Of a stretch of 64,000 nucleotides of DNA, positions 15,808-24,023 are shown piece by piece (the first letter of the stretch is position 1; the number at the start of each line of letters is the position of its first letter). The stretch comes from Rhodopseudomonas pseudopalustris. GTDB taxonomy: Bacteria; Pseudomonadota; Alphaproteobacteria; Rhizobiales; Xanthobacteraceae. The position numbers were made by a program, and so were the translations under genes. Location: NCBI RefSeq assembly GCF_900110435.1, contig NZ_FODT01000003.1, positions 434,001 to 498,000 of the forward strand, read 5' to 3'. A model generated the notes under the pieces. It worked only from the letters and a program-made list of their open reading frames with translations, was not told the DNA's origin and ran no database searches.

Positions 15808-17436
15808 TCAGAACAGAATCGTCGAGTAGACGATGAAGGTGTTCTTGTCGTGCGGCGTCGCCGTGTCGCCGTCGAACTTGGTGTAATAGAAGTACTGCAC
15901 GCCGACGCGCGTGTTGAACCACGGCCAGTATGGCGACTTGCTGGTGCCGAACGGCAGATAAGCGAGTTCAGCCATGAAGCCGGTGGTGTCCGGCACGTTG
16001 CCGGCATTGGCCGCATAGAGTCCGATGTCGGGCGTGCCCCAGGTCCGGAAATACTGCCCGGTCGCCACCACGCGATTGTCGCCGCCGATCGCGACCGTCG
16101 AGCTCACCCGCAGCGTGTTCAACCCGTTGGTGAGGTTGGCGGGCTGCACCGCCGAGGTCCATCCCGCATCGTAGCGCTGATCTTCGCGGATATAGGCCGC
16201 CTTCATGATGACCCAGTAGTCGGCGCCGCGATATTGGTACTGCGTATCGACGCCGTAGTCGGTGTATTTGTTGGTCATGCCGTAGGACGATTCCCCGACG
16301 ATCGTCGGATCGCCGTTGAACGCCCAGGGATAGACTTCGAACCGGCTGGCGAAACCGCCGACCATCAGATTGTGGTCGCCGAAGCGCTGTTCGAGCGCGA
16401 TGCGCCCATAGGGCGCGATGCCGGCGATCTGGCCCGGGCCGCCGAGCGGATCCGCGCCGAGACGCTTGGTGGCGTTGAAGCCGAGCGTCTTGTAGCCGGT
16501 GGCCTCGAGATACAGCATGTCGTTGATGAACAGATAGCCGCCGACGCCCCCGACGCGTTGGCCGTAGGGTCCGTCGATGACCGTGGCGGCAGCAGGCCCG
16601 GTGAAGCCGAGCTGGGTGGTGAAATAAGGATGCGTCCAGGCCGGCGCGGTGTTCCAGACGTCCTGCACTGTCGGATTGTTGTGCGCGGTGATGCCGAACA
16701 GCACATCCACGCCGGCAATCTGCCCGGCGGTGGCATAGCGCACGTCGACATTGTCCCAGGTCCAGACCCCCGCCGGATCGGCGATCCCCGGGAAGGCGTA
16801 GGTGAGCTGCGCAAAGACGCCGACATTGTCGCTCATCGCGCCGCCGGCGAACAGGCTGGCCTGGGCCATTCCGACGTTGTCGTTCGCCTTCCACTGATTG
16901 ACGCCCGGGGTCCAGCCCGGATCAGGCGCCTGGGTATGGGTGGAGCCGGCGATCAGCATCACCGCGAGCGGCGGCAACCAGCCGGGATCTTCTTCGGCCT
17001 GCGGTTGAACGGCCGCGAATGAACTGTTGATCGCCTGCTGCGCGCTGCCCTGCGGCGGCTTCCTGAGCTGATCGCCAGAGCCGGACGTCGTCTCGGCGTA
17101 GGAGCGCAGCTCGGCGACGGCATCCTTCGGGGCGCTCCCCGGCGCGAGCACGCTGTTGAAGTCGCTGACGGTCGGGAACACCTTGCCCGACGGCGGGATC
17201 GGAAACAGCGTCTTGCGGAACGGACCGCCGCCCAGCGTGTAGCCGCCAAGCTTGAAGCGCCGCCCGAACGGCGTCAGTCCGAGCACGTCGGTGTGGCAAT
17301 TGCCGCAGGGCTGTCCCGTCTGCCGGGCGAATAGCGGCAGCGCCTGAGCGGACGGCGTCGTCGTCAGGAAAGCGACCCAGACGGCCACGCTCGCCGCCGC
17401 AAACGCCAGCACTCCGGAGATCGTCCCGGTCTTCAT
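15808..17436 (-). CDS. Fused monoheme c-type cytochrome / outer membrane porin (Cyc2-like)
   Basis: 542 aa from the ATG at 17436, which gives a good Sec signal (MKTGTISGVLAFAAASVAVW to about 32). The mature N-terminus has one heme-binding CGNCH (44-48) in LPLFARQTGQPCGNCH, followed by GLTPFGRRFKLGGYTL. The remaining ~470 residues are alternating beta-strand sequence, such as VGVFAQLTYAFPG, YWVIMKAAYIRED and RVGVQYFYYTKFDG, ending with a C-terminal aromatic (IVYSTILF), as outer membrane barrels do. A one-heme domain fused to a porin is the plan of Cyc2, the outer-membrane iron oxidase of iron-oxidising bacteria; the ARQTG-CxxCH and FGR-FK-GY pattern matches what I recall of that family. The HiPIP gene lies just upstream, consistent with a periplasmic partner. 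Function is inferred. Confidence 0.75.
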   Translation of the reverse strand: MKTGTISGVLAFAAASVAVWVAFLTTTPSAQALPLFARQTGQPCGNCHTDVLGLTPFGRRFKLGGYTLGGGPFRKTLFPIPPSGKVFPTVSDFNSVLAPGSAPKDAVAELRSYAETTSGSGDQLRKPPQGSAQQAINSSFAAVQPQAEEDPGWLPPLAVMLIAGSTHTQAPDPGWTPGVNQWKANDNVGMAQASLFAGGAMSDNVGVFAQLTYAFPGIADPAGVWTWDNVDVRYATAGQIAGVDVLFGITAHNNPTVQDVWNTAPAWTHPYFTTQLGFTGPAAATVIDGPYGQRVGGVGGYLFINDMLYLEATGYKTLGFNATKRLGADPLGGPGQIAGIAPYGRIALEQRFGDHNLMVGGFASRFEVYPWAFNGDPTIVGESSYGMTNKYTDYGVDTQYQYRGADYWVIMKAAYIREDQRYDAGWTSAVQPANLTNGLNTLRVSSTVAIGGDNRVVATGQYFRTWGTPDIGLYAANAGNVPDTTGFMAELAYLPFGTSKSPYWPWFNTRVGVQYFYYTKFDGDTATPHDKNTFIVYSTILF

Positions 17437-17518
17437 CCTGATCTTCAAATGCGCTACGTATGTCAAATTCCGCCCCGATAAAATATAGTGTTCAATCACC
17501 AGCTGCGGGCTCGCAGCC

Positions 17519-17565
17519 CCGTAGGGCTACGGCCGCAACGTTTGGTCGTCCTCGCGCGAGGCGAC
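17519..17565. other. Two stem-loops between the HiPIP and cytochrome-porin genes
   Basis: CCGTAGGGCTACGG (17519-17532) and a larger hairpin at 17545-17565 (arms GTCG-T-CCTCG and CGAGG-CGAC) lie in the 133-bp gap after the HiPIP stop. Neither is followed by a T run, so they look more like mRNA-processing or stabilising structures than terminators. Confidence 0.6.
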
Positions 17566-17569
17566 GAGC

Positions 17570-17857
17570 TTAGGCCTTCGCGACAAACAGCGAACACCAG
17601 CCGTTGGCGCTCACCGTCCCGTCGATCACCTTGCAGGTGCTCGATGCCACAATGTAGTTCGTGCACTTTCCGCAGGTCTGGCCGCTGCGCGGCGAGGCCT
17701 GATATTGCGCGGCGGTCTTGGCCATTCTGCTCTGGGCCAGAACCTCACTGCCAGTCAGCCCGACGATCGCGGCGGCGCCGACAGCCCCCGCAGCGACCTT
17801 GAACATGTCGCGGCGAGATACTTCCAGAGAACACACTTCACGCGTTGTTTTGGTCAC
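17570..17857 (-). CDS. High-potential iron-sulfur protein (HiPIP), Tat-exported
   Basis: 95-aa protein. A twin-arginine signal, SRRDMFKV (14-21), precedes a hydrophobic stretch ending near ALAQ-type residues (VLAQS, 39-43). The mature part has the four cluster ligands of HiPIPs: Cys62, Cys65, Cys75 and Cys88, with the GWCSLF ending. HiPIPs are small periplasmic one-electron carriers with a [4Fe-4S] cluster. The start is GTG at 17857, supported by an excellent GGGAGGAAG just upstream; the ATG two bases before is out of frame. It lies 133 bp upstream of the cytochrome-porin fusion on the same strand. The pair resembles PioB/PioC or Cyc2/Iro arrangements in iron oxidation. Confidence 0.93.
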   Translation of the reverse strand: MTKTTREVCSLEVSRRDMFKVAAGAVGAAAIVGLTGSEVLAQSRMAKTAAQYQASPRSGQTCGKCTNYIVASSTCKVIDGTVSANGWCSLFVAKA

Positions 17858-18377
17858 ATCTTCCTCCCAGTATGGTCAGGTCTTTTTTATGTGGATTTGT
17901 TGTTGGACGACCGGCCGCTCGTTGGCAGACGATAATCGTTGTCAGTCCATACCAGTCGCCGATCTGGCGAAGAGCGCGCGTTAGTTTCTTGTACGGCTTA
18001 CTAATCAGCGCGCATGGCGATCAGATCATTCACAACTACTCATCATCAATGATTCAGACCAAACGTCAATGGAATTGTCACCATTTCACCACTTTGTTGC
18101 CAAAGTGCTTCACATCACTTCCTCTCTGATACTTACGTAGTGCCGCCCGATGCAATTGCGATTTATTCGCACTCGCATGGCGTCATGAAGATGGATGAAT
18201 CAGTCACTACGAACTCGCGGCTCACCCGGGTCAAGGCGCTCACAGCATCGAGATGCAGGTTCTGATCTGATAGTGGACACTGCTCACAGCGACGAACCGC
18301 ACGACCGCACTGAACCGCGAGCGCTGATGGTTCACACTCGAAGACGCCCAGAACTAATCGCAAGCATCCGGATCAAC
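17858..18377. other. AT-richer upstream region of the HiPIP gene
   Basis: No convincing gene. It is clearly less GC-rich than its surroundings and should hold the promoter of the HiPIP/cytochrome-porin genes. Two dyads are visible: ACGATAATCGT at 17929-17939, about 72 bp before the HiPIP start, and CACTTTGTTGCCAAAGTG at 18090-18107. A 66-codon open frame on the minus strand (18163-18363) has no recognisable features. Confidence 0.5.
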
Positions 18378-18422
18378 GCAGGCTCGATCGACCTGAGCAT
18401 CGCCCAGGTCGACCGAGCCTGC
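18378..18422 (-). terminator. Long hairpin downstream of the autotransporter gene
   Basis: An 18-bp stem with one mismatch, GCAGGCTCGATCGACCTG against CAGGTCGACCGAGCCTGC with a 9-base loop, sits 24 bp beyond the stop. It has no T run on the minus strand, so it may be an mRNA 3' end stabiliser or an inefficient terminator. Confidence 0.6.
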
Positions 18423-18426
18423 GCTT

Positions 18427-18449
18427 TATCAGAACCGGAAAAGCTCTAG
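18427..18449. repeat. CTAG-bounded dispersed repeat, 23-bp remnant
   Basis: Matches the right end of the 107-bp elements at 14738 and 28227: TATCAGAACCGGAAAAGCTC followed by TAG. Its CTAG (18446-18449) supplies the TAG stop codon of the minus-strand autotransporter gene. Confidence 0.8.
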
Positions 18450-20461
18450 AACTGATAGCCGATCGATACGCGGGCGTCGAAGCCGGCGCTGGCGTTGTCG
18501 CCGCGGATGGCATTGATGCCGGCCTTGAAGGTCGCGGCGTCCTGACGGGCCGCAATGGCGAAGCCGGCCCTGACGAGGTTGCGGCTGTCATAGGCCGAGA
18601 CCTGGCTCACGGTGTAGCCGTAAAGCGCGGCGGTGGTTTCGACGCTCGGGTTCGACAGCGCGCGTTCGTAGCCGAGCGAGAGAGACGGCGCGATCTGCCA
18701 GCCGTAGACCTGACGCGGATCGAGCGCGACGTCGAGCCCGGCGATCGCGCTCGTCGCCGTGTAGCCGATGCGATCCACCGCCAGCGCCAACTCGCTGCCG
18801 CGCTCCTCGATACGGCCGAGCCCGACGCGGGTGGCGCGCAGGCCGAGCTGCGGGGTGAACGTCCACTGCGCCGCGCGGATCACGCTGCCGATATCGGCGC
18901 GGCCGCTGACGACGCCGCCCGACGCATCGCCGCTGGTTCCGCCGAGACCGCCGCCGAGGATTCGGCTGCTGTGATCGGTGAACCAGCCGACGCTGGCCCG
19001 CGCCTCTGCAAACGGGCCGGCGTCGAGGCTGGAGAGCCCGTAGCGGCCGCCGAAGGTCGCCAGCATGGTGTCGAGATCGGCCCTGCCGCCGGCGCTGCTG
19101 ACCGAACCCGCATTGTAGCCGACGCCGACAAAGGCGCTGCTCTGCGCATCGATCCGCCAGGTGACGCCCGCCAGCGGCCCGCCGCTTCGTTCGATGCTCC
19201 GCGACACCCCGCTTCCGCCATCGGAGCTGAAGTAACCGCCGACGCCGGCCAGCCAAGCTTTGGTCTCGCCGACGCCGAGGTCGCGACCGCTGGCGTTGGG
19301 CGCCAACGCGGCGTCGATCCACAACGGCTGGCGCGCCAGGAAGGCGACCGTGTCGGCATGGAGTTGCCCGCCGACCAGGCTCTCGACGCCGCCGAGCGTG
19401 CCTGCGTCGACCGCCGACTGTAGATAATAATTGAAGGCGGTGTAGCGGCCCGACAGCGGCGAGTTCTGCAGCGCATTGAGCAGTGCGGCGCCGGACGCCG
19501 CGTTGCCGGTCATACCGTCCTGCCCCGGCAGGTTCGCGAAGTACACCATCTTGGCGCGCAGCACGTAGATGTCGGCCTGGGTGAGCCCGAGGCCTTGTAT
19601 CAGATACGCCTGCATCGATCCGTATTGCGCGACGATCTGCGCAAGCCCGGCATGGAGATAGCTCTCCTGCACGCCGAGCATCGTCGCCGCAGTCGCCACC
19701 GCCAGATCACCCGCGGGACCGTTGCCGACCGCCGCACGGATCTGCGCCAGAGCGGCGCTGATCGACTCCGCCATATAGATATTCGAGGCGAGATAGGCCG
19801 TCAGAATGGTCTCGGGCGCGACTCCGGCGATGCTCTGCAGCAGCATCGAAGTCCAACCGGTGCGATCCTTGCCCGCGGCGCAATGGAACAGCGCAGCCGA
19901 GGGCTCGTTGGCGAGCGCGAGCAACGCCGAGCGGAAGCCTCCGCGCTGCGTCGCGTCGCTGACAAAATTCTGATAGGTCGCGATCAGATAGGCCGACGCT
20001 TCGCCAGGAGTCGCGACCGACGCGCTCGAAGGCGGCGCGTAGGTTCCGTAGATGTTGACGTTGATGTAACGCGCTCCGGCCGGCAACCAATCGTGACCGG
20101 CATTCGGAGCCGTGATGCTGGTCGGCCCGTCGATCTCCGACGGAGTCCGCAGATCGACGTCGAGTCCGATCCGAAGCGACGACAGCGTGCGCCAATCGGT
20201 CGTGGACAGCGTCGTCAACGCCTCGGAGCGATAGAACACGCCGGTCCGCATCGCGCCGCCATGCGTGGTCGGATCGACGAAGCCGCTGCCGCCGGCGTTC
20301 TCGGAAATTCCGGCGAGGTCGCGGAAATTCTGATCGGTGGCCAGAATCGGCGTCGTGATCGCCTGCTGCGCCAAGGCCGGCGAAGCCGACGCGCTCAGCG
20401 CCAGCGCGGCGCTCCACAGCATCGCGATCCGCCTGGACGGGGCAAGAGTCATGCGCTGCAT
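18446..20461 (-). CDS. Tyrosine-phosphatase / autotransporter beta-domain fusion protein
   Basis: 671 aa from ATG 20461 (GGAG 9 bases upstream). It has a signal peptide ending ASPALAQQ (about 32), then a Y_phosphatase3-type protein tyrosine/serine phosphatase domain (about 38-300). The domain starts NFRDLAG, carries DLRTPSEI (about 103-110) and the P-loop FHCAAGKDRTG with nucleophile Cys194 and Arg200. The last ~270 residues are glycine-rich alternating strands ending VSIGYQF with a C-terminal Phe, the hallmark of an autotransporter barrel. The phosphatase would thus be carried through or displayed on the outer membrane. It stands alone, followed by a hairpin. The target (host, neighbour cell or phospholipid/inositide) is unknown. 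Confidence 0.85.
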   Translation of the reverse strand: MQRMTLAPSRRIAMLWSAALALSASASPALAQQAITTPILATDQNFRDLAGISENAGGSGFVDPTTHGGAMRTGVFYRSEALTTLSTTDWRTLSSLRIGLDVDLRTPSEIDGPTSITAPNAGHDWLPAGARYINVNIYGTYAPPSSASVATPGEASAYLIATYQNFVSDATQRGGFRSALLALANEPSAALFHCAAGKDRTGWTSMLLQSIAGVAPETILTAYLASNIYMAESISAALAQIRAAVGNGPAGDLAVATAATMLGVQESYLHAGLAQIVAQYGSMQAYLIQGLGLTQADIYVLRAKMVYFANLPGQDGMTGNAASGAALLNALQNSPLSGRYTAFNYYLQSAVDAGTLGGVESLVGGQLHADTVAFLARQPLWIDAALAPNASGRDLGVGETKAWLAGVGGYFSSDGGSGVSRSIERSGGPLAGVTWRIDAQSSAFVGVGYNAGSVSSAGGRADLDTMLATFGGRYGLSSLDAGPFAEARASVGWFTDHSSRILGGGLGGTSGDASGGVVSGRADIGSVIRAAQWTFTPQLGLRATRVGLGRIEERGSELALAVDRIGYTATSAIAGLDVALDPRQVYGWQIAPSLSLGYERALSNPSVETTAALYGYTVSQVSAYDSRNLVRAGFAIAARQDAATFKAGINAIRGDNASAGFDARVSIGYQF

Positions 20462-21049
20462 CGACCGAATCTCCAGCTCCCGGCATCGCCGGATGCAGAC
20501 CCCAGGCAGCGGCGAATACAATCGACACCTTTGTCGCGAGGTCTTCCGTCCGACCGTCGAACCGATGGAGCGCGCTGGCGACCAACGGACATTGCGGTCG
20601 CGTCACTGATAATCGTGCGTCGATCGATTCGGCTAGCGTCGAATGAAAGCCGCGCGCCGCCATTGACGACGCCTCATACAAGCACCACGAGGCCCATTGC
20701 GGATCGTTATCACTTTCATCCTGGCATCGCGCAATCCAACGCGGCGGATCGCGGAAGCCCATCGGCGGATCGACGACGAGAACTAATCGTCACGCCGCAC
20801 ATCGCGCCGCGACGGACCGGCCAACTAATCGCCCCCCCCCCCCGCGCGTCGCTGTTCGCGTCGATGATCGCCACACTCAGCGCGTAACACGCGCGGCAAC
20901 CACGCGACGCGCACTGCGGACCCTCGCCAATCAACGAGCATCCGCACCGCGCCGGAAACGCTGCTGGTTCAATCGCTTAGCTGACAATGCCGCGAACCCG
21001 CCGCATTCGCCACAGCTTCGCCTCAGGGTTTTCCAAGTAGCTGGAGATA
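20462..21049. other. Gene-free region with a 12-base C tract
   Basis: No convincing coding sequence over about 590 bp. It contains a run of 12 C at 20832-20843 inside a GC-rich context, roughly 370 bp upstream of the autotransporter start. The rest shows no clear repeats. Promoter elements for the autotransporter are presumably here. Confidence 0.5.
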
Positions 21050-22837
21050 CTACGCCGCCAGCAGCGGCGCCACTTCCTTCATATCGGCGGCGCGGTCGCC
21101 GAGCAGATGCTCTGCGATGGCGAATTCATTGCCGCCATTGGTGAGAGCGAAAGCATCTGGGGCGTTGAGGCGATGGTCGATGACGAGGCGCGACAGCAGC
21201 ACGCGTCGCGCGTCGCCGCGCATCGCCTCGATCCGTGCGCCTTCCCACGCCAGCGCCACCGCGCTGGCGACGTGATACAACGAACTGGTAGCGCGCCGCG
21301 CATCCGCCTCGTACTCAGCGCAGCTTGCGACTTCGCGCGCGTAGCCGATCGCGCGATCGATCAGACCGTGGAGCTTGTCGCGCCAGTGCTGCGGCACGCG
21401 CGACGCGTCGTCGAGCCGCGCGTGCAGATCGGCGCCGAGTGCGGACTCCGCGCCGTGCCGGCCGATCGCGCGCTTCAGCGCGTCGAGCGCGACGATGTTG
21501 CCGGTGCCTTCCCAGATCGATCCGAGATGCGCATCACGTAGCAGCCGCGCGGTCGCGAACTCTTCGACATAGCCGATGCCGCCGCGCATCTCGAGCGCAT
21601 CGCCGCACACCTTGCGCGCGTCACGCGTCGCGCGAAACTTCAAGGTCGGCGTGAGGATGCGTAGCAGCGCCGCTGCATCCTGGCTGCCGGCCTCGGCGCG
21701 ATCGAGCGCATCGGCGGTGAGGAAGCTGATCGACATCCCCTGCTCGGTCGGCAGCAGGATCTTCATGAGTTGCCGCCGCGCCAGCGGCAGATCGACGATG
21801 CGTTGACCGAACACCACGCGATGCTTCGCCACCGTGATCGCGTCATGCCAGGCGCGGCGCATCAGCGCCGTCGACTTCACGCCGTTCGACAGGCGCGATG
21901 AATTGACCATCTCGGCCATCTGCACGAAGCCGCGATCGAGCCTGCCGACCGCATAGGCAATCGCGCCCTCGAGCTTGATCTCGCCCGACGCCATCGACCG
22001 GGTGCCGAGTTTGTCCTTCAAACGGACGATGCGGTAGTGATTGGGCGAGCCGTCGTCGAGGAAGCGCGGCATCAGAAACAGCCCGACGCCGCGCGTCCCC
22101 CGCCCCGCGCCTTCCGGCCGCGCCAGCAGCATCACAATTTTCGCATCGGTGTTGGAGCAGAACCATTTCTCGCCCGTCAGCCGCCAATGATCGCCATCGC
22201 GAGTTGCGACGGTTGTGAGCGTGCCGACGTCGGACCCGCCCTCTTTCTCGGTCATGAATTGACCGCCTTGGGTCAGCCTGGCCATGTCGGTTTGCGTCAG
22301 GCCGTCGAGATACTTGGCCTTCAGCGCGTCGTCGCCGAACTTCGACAACAGCTTGGCGCAGCCGTCGGTGACGTTGATCGGACAGCCCATGCCGAATTCG
22401 GCTTCATTGAACAGCAACGTGAAGGCGTGCTTCGCCGTCACCGGATAGACATCCGGCCATCCCATAATTCCCTGGCGGTGCGACAGCGCGTGAATGCCGA
22501 ACGCGCCGAACGCCGCATTCTCCAGTTCACGATAGGCCGGGTGATACTCGACATATTGCGCGTCTCGGCCGAAGCGATCACGCTGGTGCAGGATCGGCGT
22601 ATGCCGGTCGGCGGCACGCGCGCATTCGTCGAGCACGGAGCCTGCGAGACCGCCGAGCCGATCGAGATGCGGCTCGATATGGCGGACCAGCGCATCAGGC
22701 AGATGGATGCGCAAGAGATCGGCGAGCGATGGATCCGCGCGATAGAAATTCAGCCCCGTGGTGTCGGGCGCGATCAGATTCGCGGCATTGCCGGGCTTCG
22801 CCGCGGCCACGGCGACTTGACTGTTTCCTGCCAACAT
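21050..22837 (-). CDS. AidB-like acyl-CoA dehydrogenase family protein
   Basis: 595-aa protein, longer than catabolic acyl-CoA dehydrogenases and of a size with the AidB branch. The central flavin domain shows TQGGQFMTEKEGGSDVGTLTT and WRLTGEKWFCSNTDAK; the C-terminal domain has RGGIGYVEEFATARLLRDAHLGSIWEGTGNIVALD, where IWEGTGNI provides the Glu of the family. A ~150-residue C-terminal extension follows, as in AidB. AidB-type proteins bind FAD and DNA in the alkylation response, but many relatives are unstudied dehydrogenases, so the role is open. The ATG at 22837 is preferred over 22906 because upstream residues look non-coding and AAAGAGAC precedes it. Confidence 0.85.
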   Translation of the reverse strand: MLAGNSQVAVAAAKPGNAANLIAPDTTGLNFYRADPSLADLLRIHLPDALVRHIEPHLDRLGGLAGSVLDECARAADRHTPILHQRDRFGRDAQYVEYHPAYRELENAAFGAFGIHALSHRQGIMGWPDVYPVTAKHAFTLLFNEAEFGMGCPINVTDGCAKLLSKFGDDALKAKYLDGLTQTDMARLTQGGQFMTEKEGGSDVGTLTTVATRDGDHWRLTGEKWFCSNTDAKIVMLLARPEGAGRGTRGVGLFLMPRFLDDGSPNHYRIVRLKDKLGTRSMASGEIKLEGAIAYAVGRLDRGFVQMAEMVNSSRLSNGVKSTALMRRAWHDAITVAKHRVVFGQRIVDLPLARRQLMKILLPTEQGMSISFLTADALDRAEAGSQDAAALLRILTPTLKFRATRDARKVCGDALEMRGGIGYVEEFATARLLRDAHLGSIWEGTGNIVALDALKRAIGRHGAESALGADLHARLDDASRVPQHWRDKLHGLIDRAIGYAREVASCAEYEADARRATSSLYHVASAVALAWEGARIEAMRGDARRVLLSRLVIDHRLNAPDAFALTNGGNEFAIAEHLLGDRAADMKEVAPLLAA

Positions 22838-22992
22838 CTGCGTCTCTTTTTGTCGGAGTCTTCGGGCGCGTTGGGATGCTATAGAAAGCGACACGGATTG
22901 AGCCACAAAGCGAGCCGCAAAAGCAATCGAAGGATGTCGGCGATGAGGGTCGATCGAAACCGCGACGTTTGGTAATTCTGGAGACAGCGACG

Positions 22993-23481
22993 ATGAAGGA
23001 TCTCGTCACCCTGGCCGAAAAGGTCGCCGTTCGGCTGATCGCGCGGAAGCAGACGATCGCAGTCGCAGAATCGTCGACCGGCGGACTGATCGCGGCGGCA
23101 CTGCTCGCCGTACCCGGCGCCTCGGCCTACTTTCTCGGCTCTGCTGTGGTCTACACCCGCGAGGCGCGGCGCACCCTGATGGACATCCCCGATCCGCAGA
23201 TGAAGGGGCTGCGCTCGTCTTCCGAGCCCTATGCGGAGTTGCTGGCGAAGCAGATGCGGGCGCGGCTCTCCTGCGACTGGGCGCTGTCGGAGACCGGCGC
23301 GGCCGGCCCCGGCGGCAATCACTACGGCGACGCCGCCGGCCACACCTGCATTGCGGTCGCCGGTCCCTCACAAGCGGCGATGACGCTGGAGACGGGGAGC
23401 GCCGACCGGCTCGACAACATGCAGATGTTCGCCAGCACGGCGCTGACGTTTCTGCTGCACAATCTGGCAAAGCAGACGTAA
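22993..23481 (+). CDS. CinA C-terminal-domain protein (nicotinamide-nucleotide amidase type)
   Basis: 162-aa stand-alone CinA C-terminal domain. Motifs AVAESSTGGLIAAALLAVPGAS (about 27-48), FLGSAVVYTREARR and SETGAAGPGG match the PncC amidase family, which deamidates NMN to nicotinic acid mononucleotide in pyridine-nucleotide recycling. The mononucleotide-binding MoeA-like half of full CinA is absent, as is normal for this short form. GGAG lies 12 bases before the ATG at 22993. It is convergent with crcB, with only 6 bp between stops. Confidence 0.88.
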   Translation: MKDLVTLAEKVAVRLIARKQTIAVAESSTGGLIAAALLAVPGASAYFLGSAVVYTREARRTLMDIPDPQMKGLRSSSEPYAELLAKQMRARLSCDWALSETGAAGPGGNHYGDAAGHTCIAVAGPSQAAMTLETGSADRLDNMQMFASTALTFLLHNLAKQT

Positions 23482-23487
23482 GGCAAG

Positions 23488-23862
23488 TCAGGTAATGGCG
23501 CGGATCAGTGCGAGGCCGGCGAACAGCCCGGCGATCGCGAGCGCCACCGAGCCGAGCACGTAGAGAGCCGCGAGGCCAACCGCGCCGCGCTCGTACAACA
23601 GCGCGGCATCGAGCGAGAATGCCGAGAAGGTCGTGTAACCGCCGAGGATGCCGGTCATCAGGAACAACCGGACATGCTGCGACGAGCCGCCCTTGAAGGC
23701 GAAATAGCCGGCGATCAGGCCCATCACCAGCGAGCCGCTGACGTTGATGAAAAACGTGTGATACGGGAACGCGGTGCCCAGCATCCGCCCGCTGACGGTG
23801 TTGATGAAGTGGCGAAACATCGCCCCGAGCCCGCCACCGAGGAACACCAGCAGATACGTCAT
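23488..23862 (-). CDS. crcB: CrcB/Fluc fluoride ion channel
   Basis: 124-aa, four-helix membrane protein of the CrcB (Fluc) family, a fluoride exporter that works as a dual-topology dimer. Family marks: GGGLGAMFRHFIN (about 8-20), FFINVSGSLVMGLIAG (about 36-51) and GGYTTFSAFSLDAALL (about 73-88), the last holding the conserved TTFSAF pore residues. The ATG at 23862 is chosen over the longer frame to 23979 because family proteins start at MTYLLVFLGG. It lies downstream of the sodB terminator, so it probably has its own promoter. No fluoride riboswitch is evident just upstream. Confidence 0.93.
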   Translation of the reverse strand: MTYLLVFLGGGLGAMFRHFINTVSGRMLGTAFPYHTFFINVSGSLVMGLIAGYFAFKGGSSQHVRLFLMTGILGGYTTFSAFSLDAALLYERGAVGLAALYVLGSVALAIAGLFAGLALIRAIT

Positions 23863-23940
23863 TCCAATTTCTCCGCGTCGCGCGAGGCCGGCGGGTCGTT
23901 GTGCCGCAGCACGGCAAGTCCTGCAAGGCTGCGGGCACGA

Positions 23941-23968
23941 AAAAGGCGGCCGTTGCGCGGCCGCCTTT
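23941..23968 (-). terminator. Rho-independent terminator after sodB
   Basis: Stem AAAGGCGGCCG / CGGCCGCCTTT with loop TTGCG, at 23942-23968. On the minus strand it ends in TTTTT, so it terminates sodB, 56 bp past the stop. The AAA/TTT flanks make it potentially bidirectional. Confidence 0.9.
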
Positions 23969-24023
23969 CGATTACCCATCGTGAACGCGAGAGCCCGATC
24001 AGGCCCCGCGATCGGCCCGTTGA

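Noticed and set aside
18163-18363. A 66-codon minus-strand frame before the HiPIP promoter region
   Set aside because: No ribosome site, no recognised motif, and composition does not resemble neighbouring genes.
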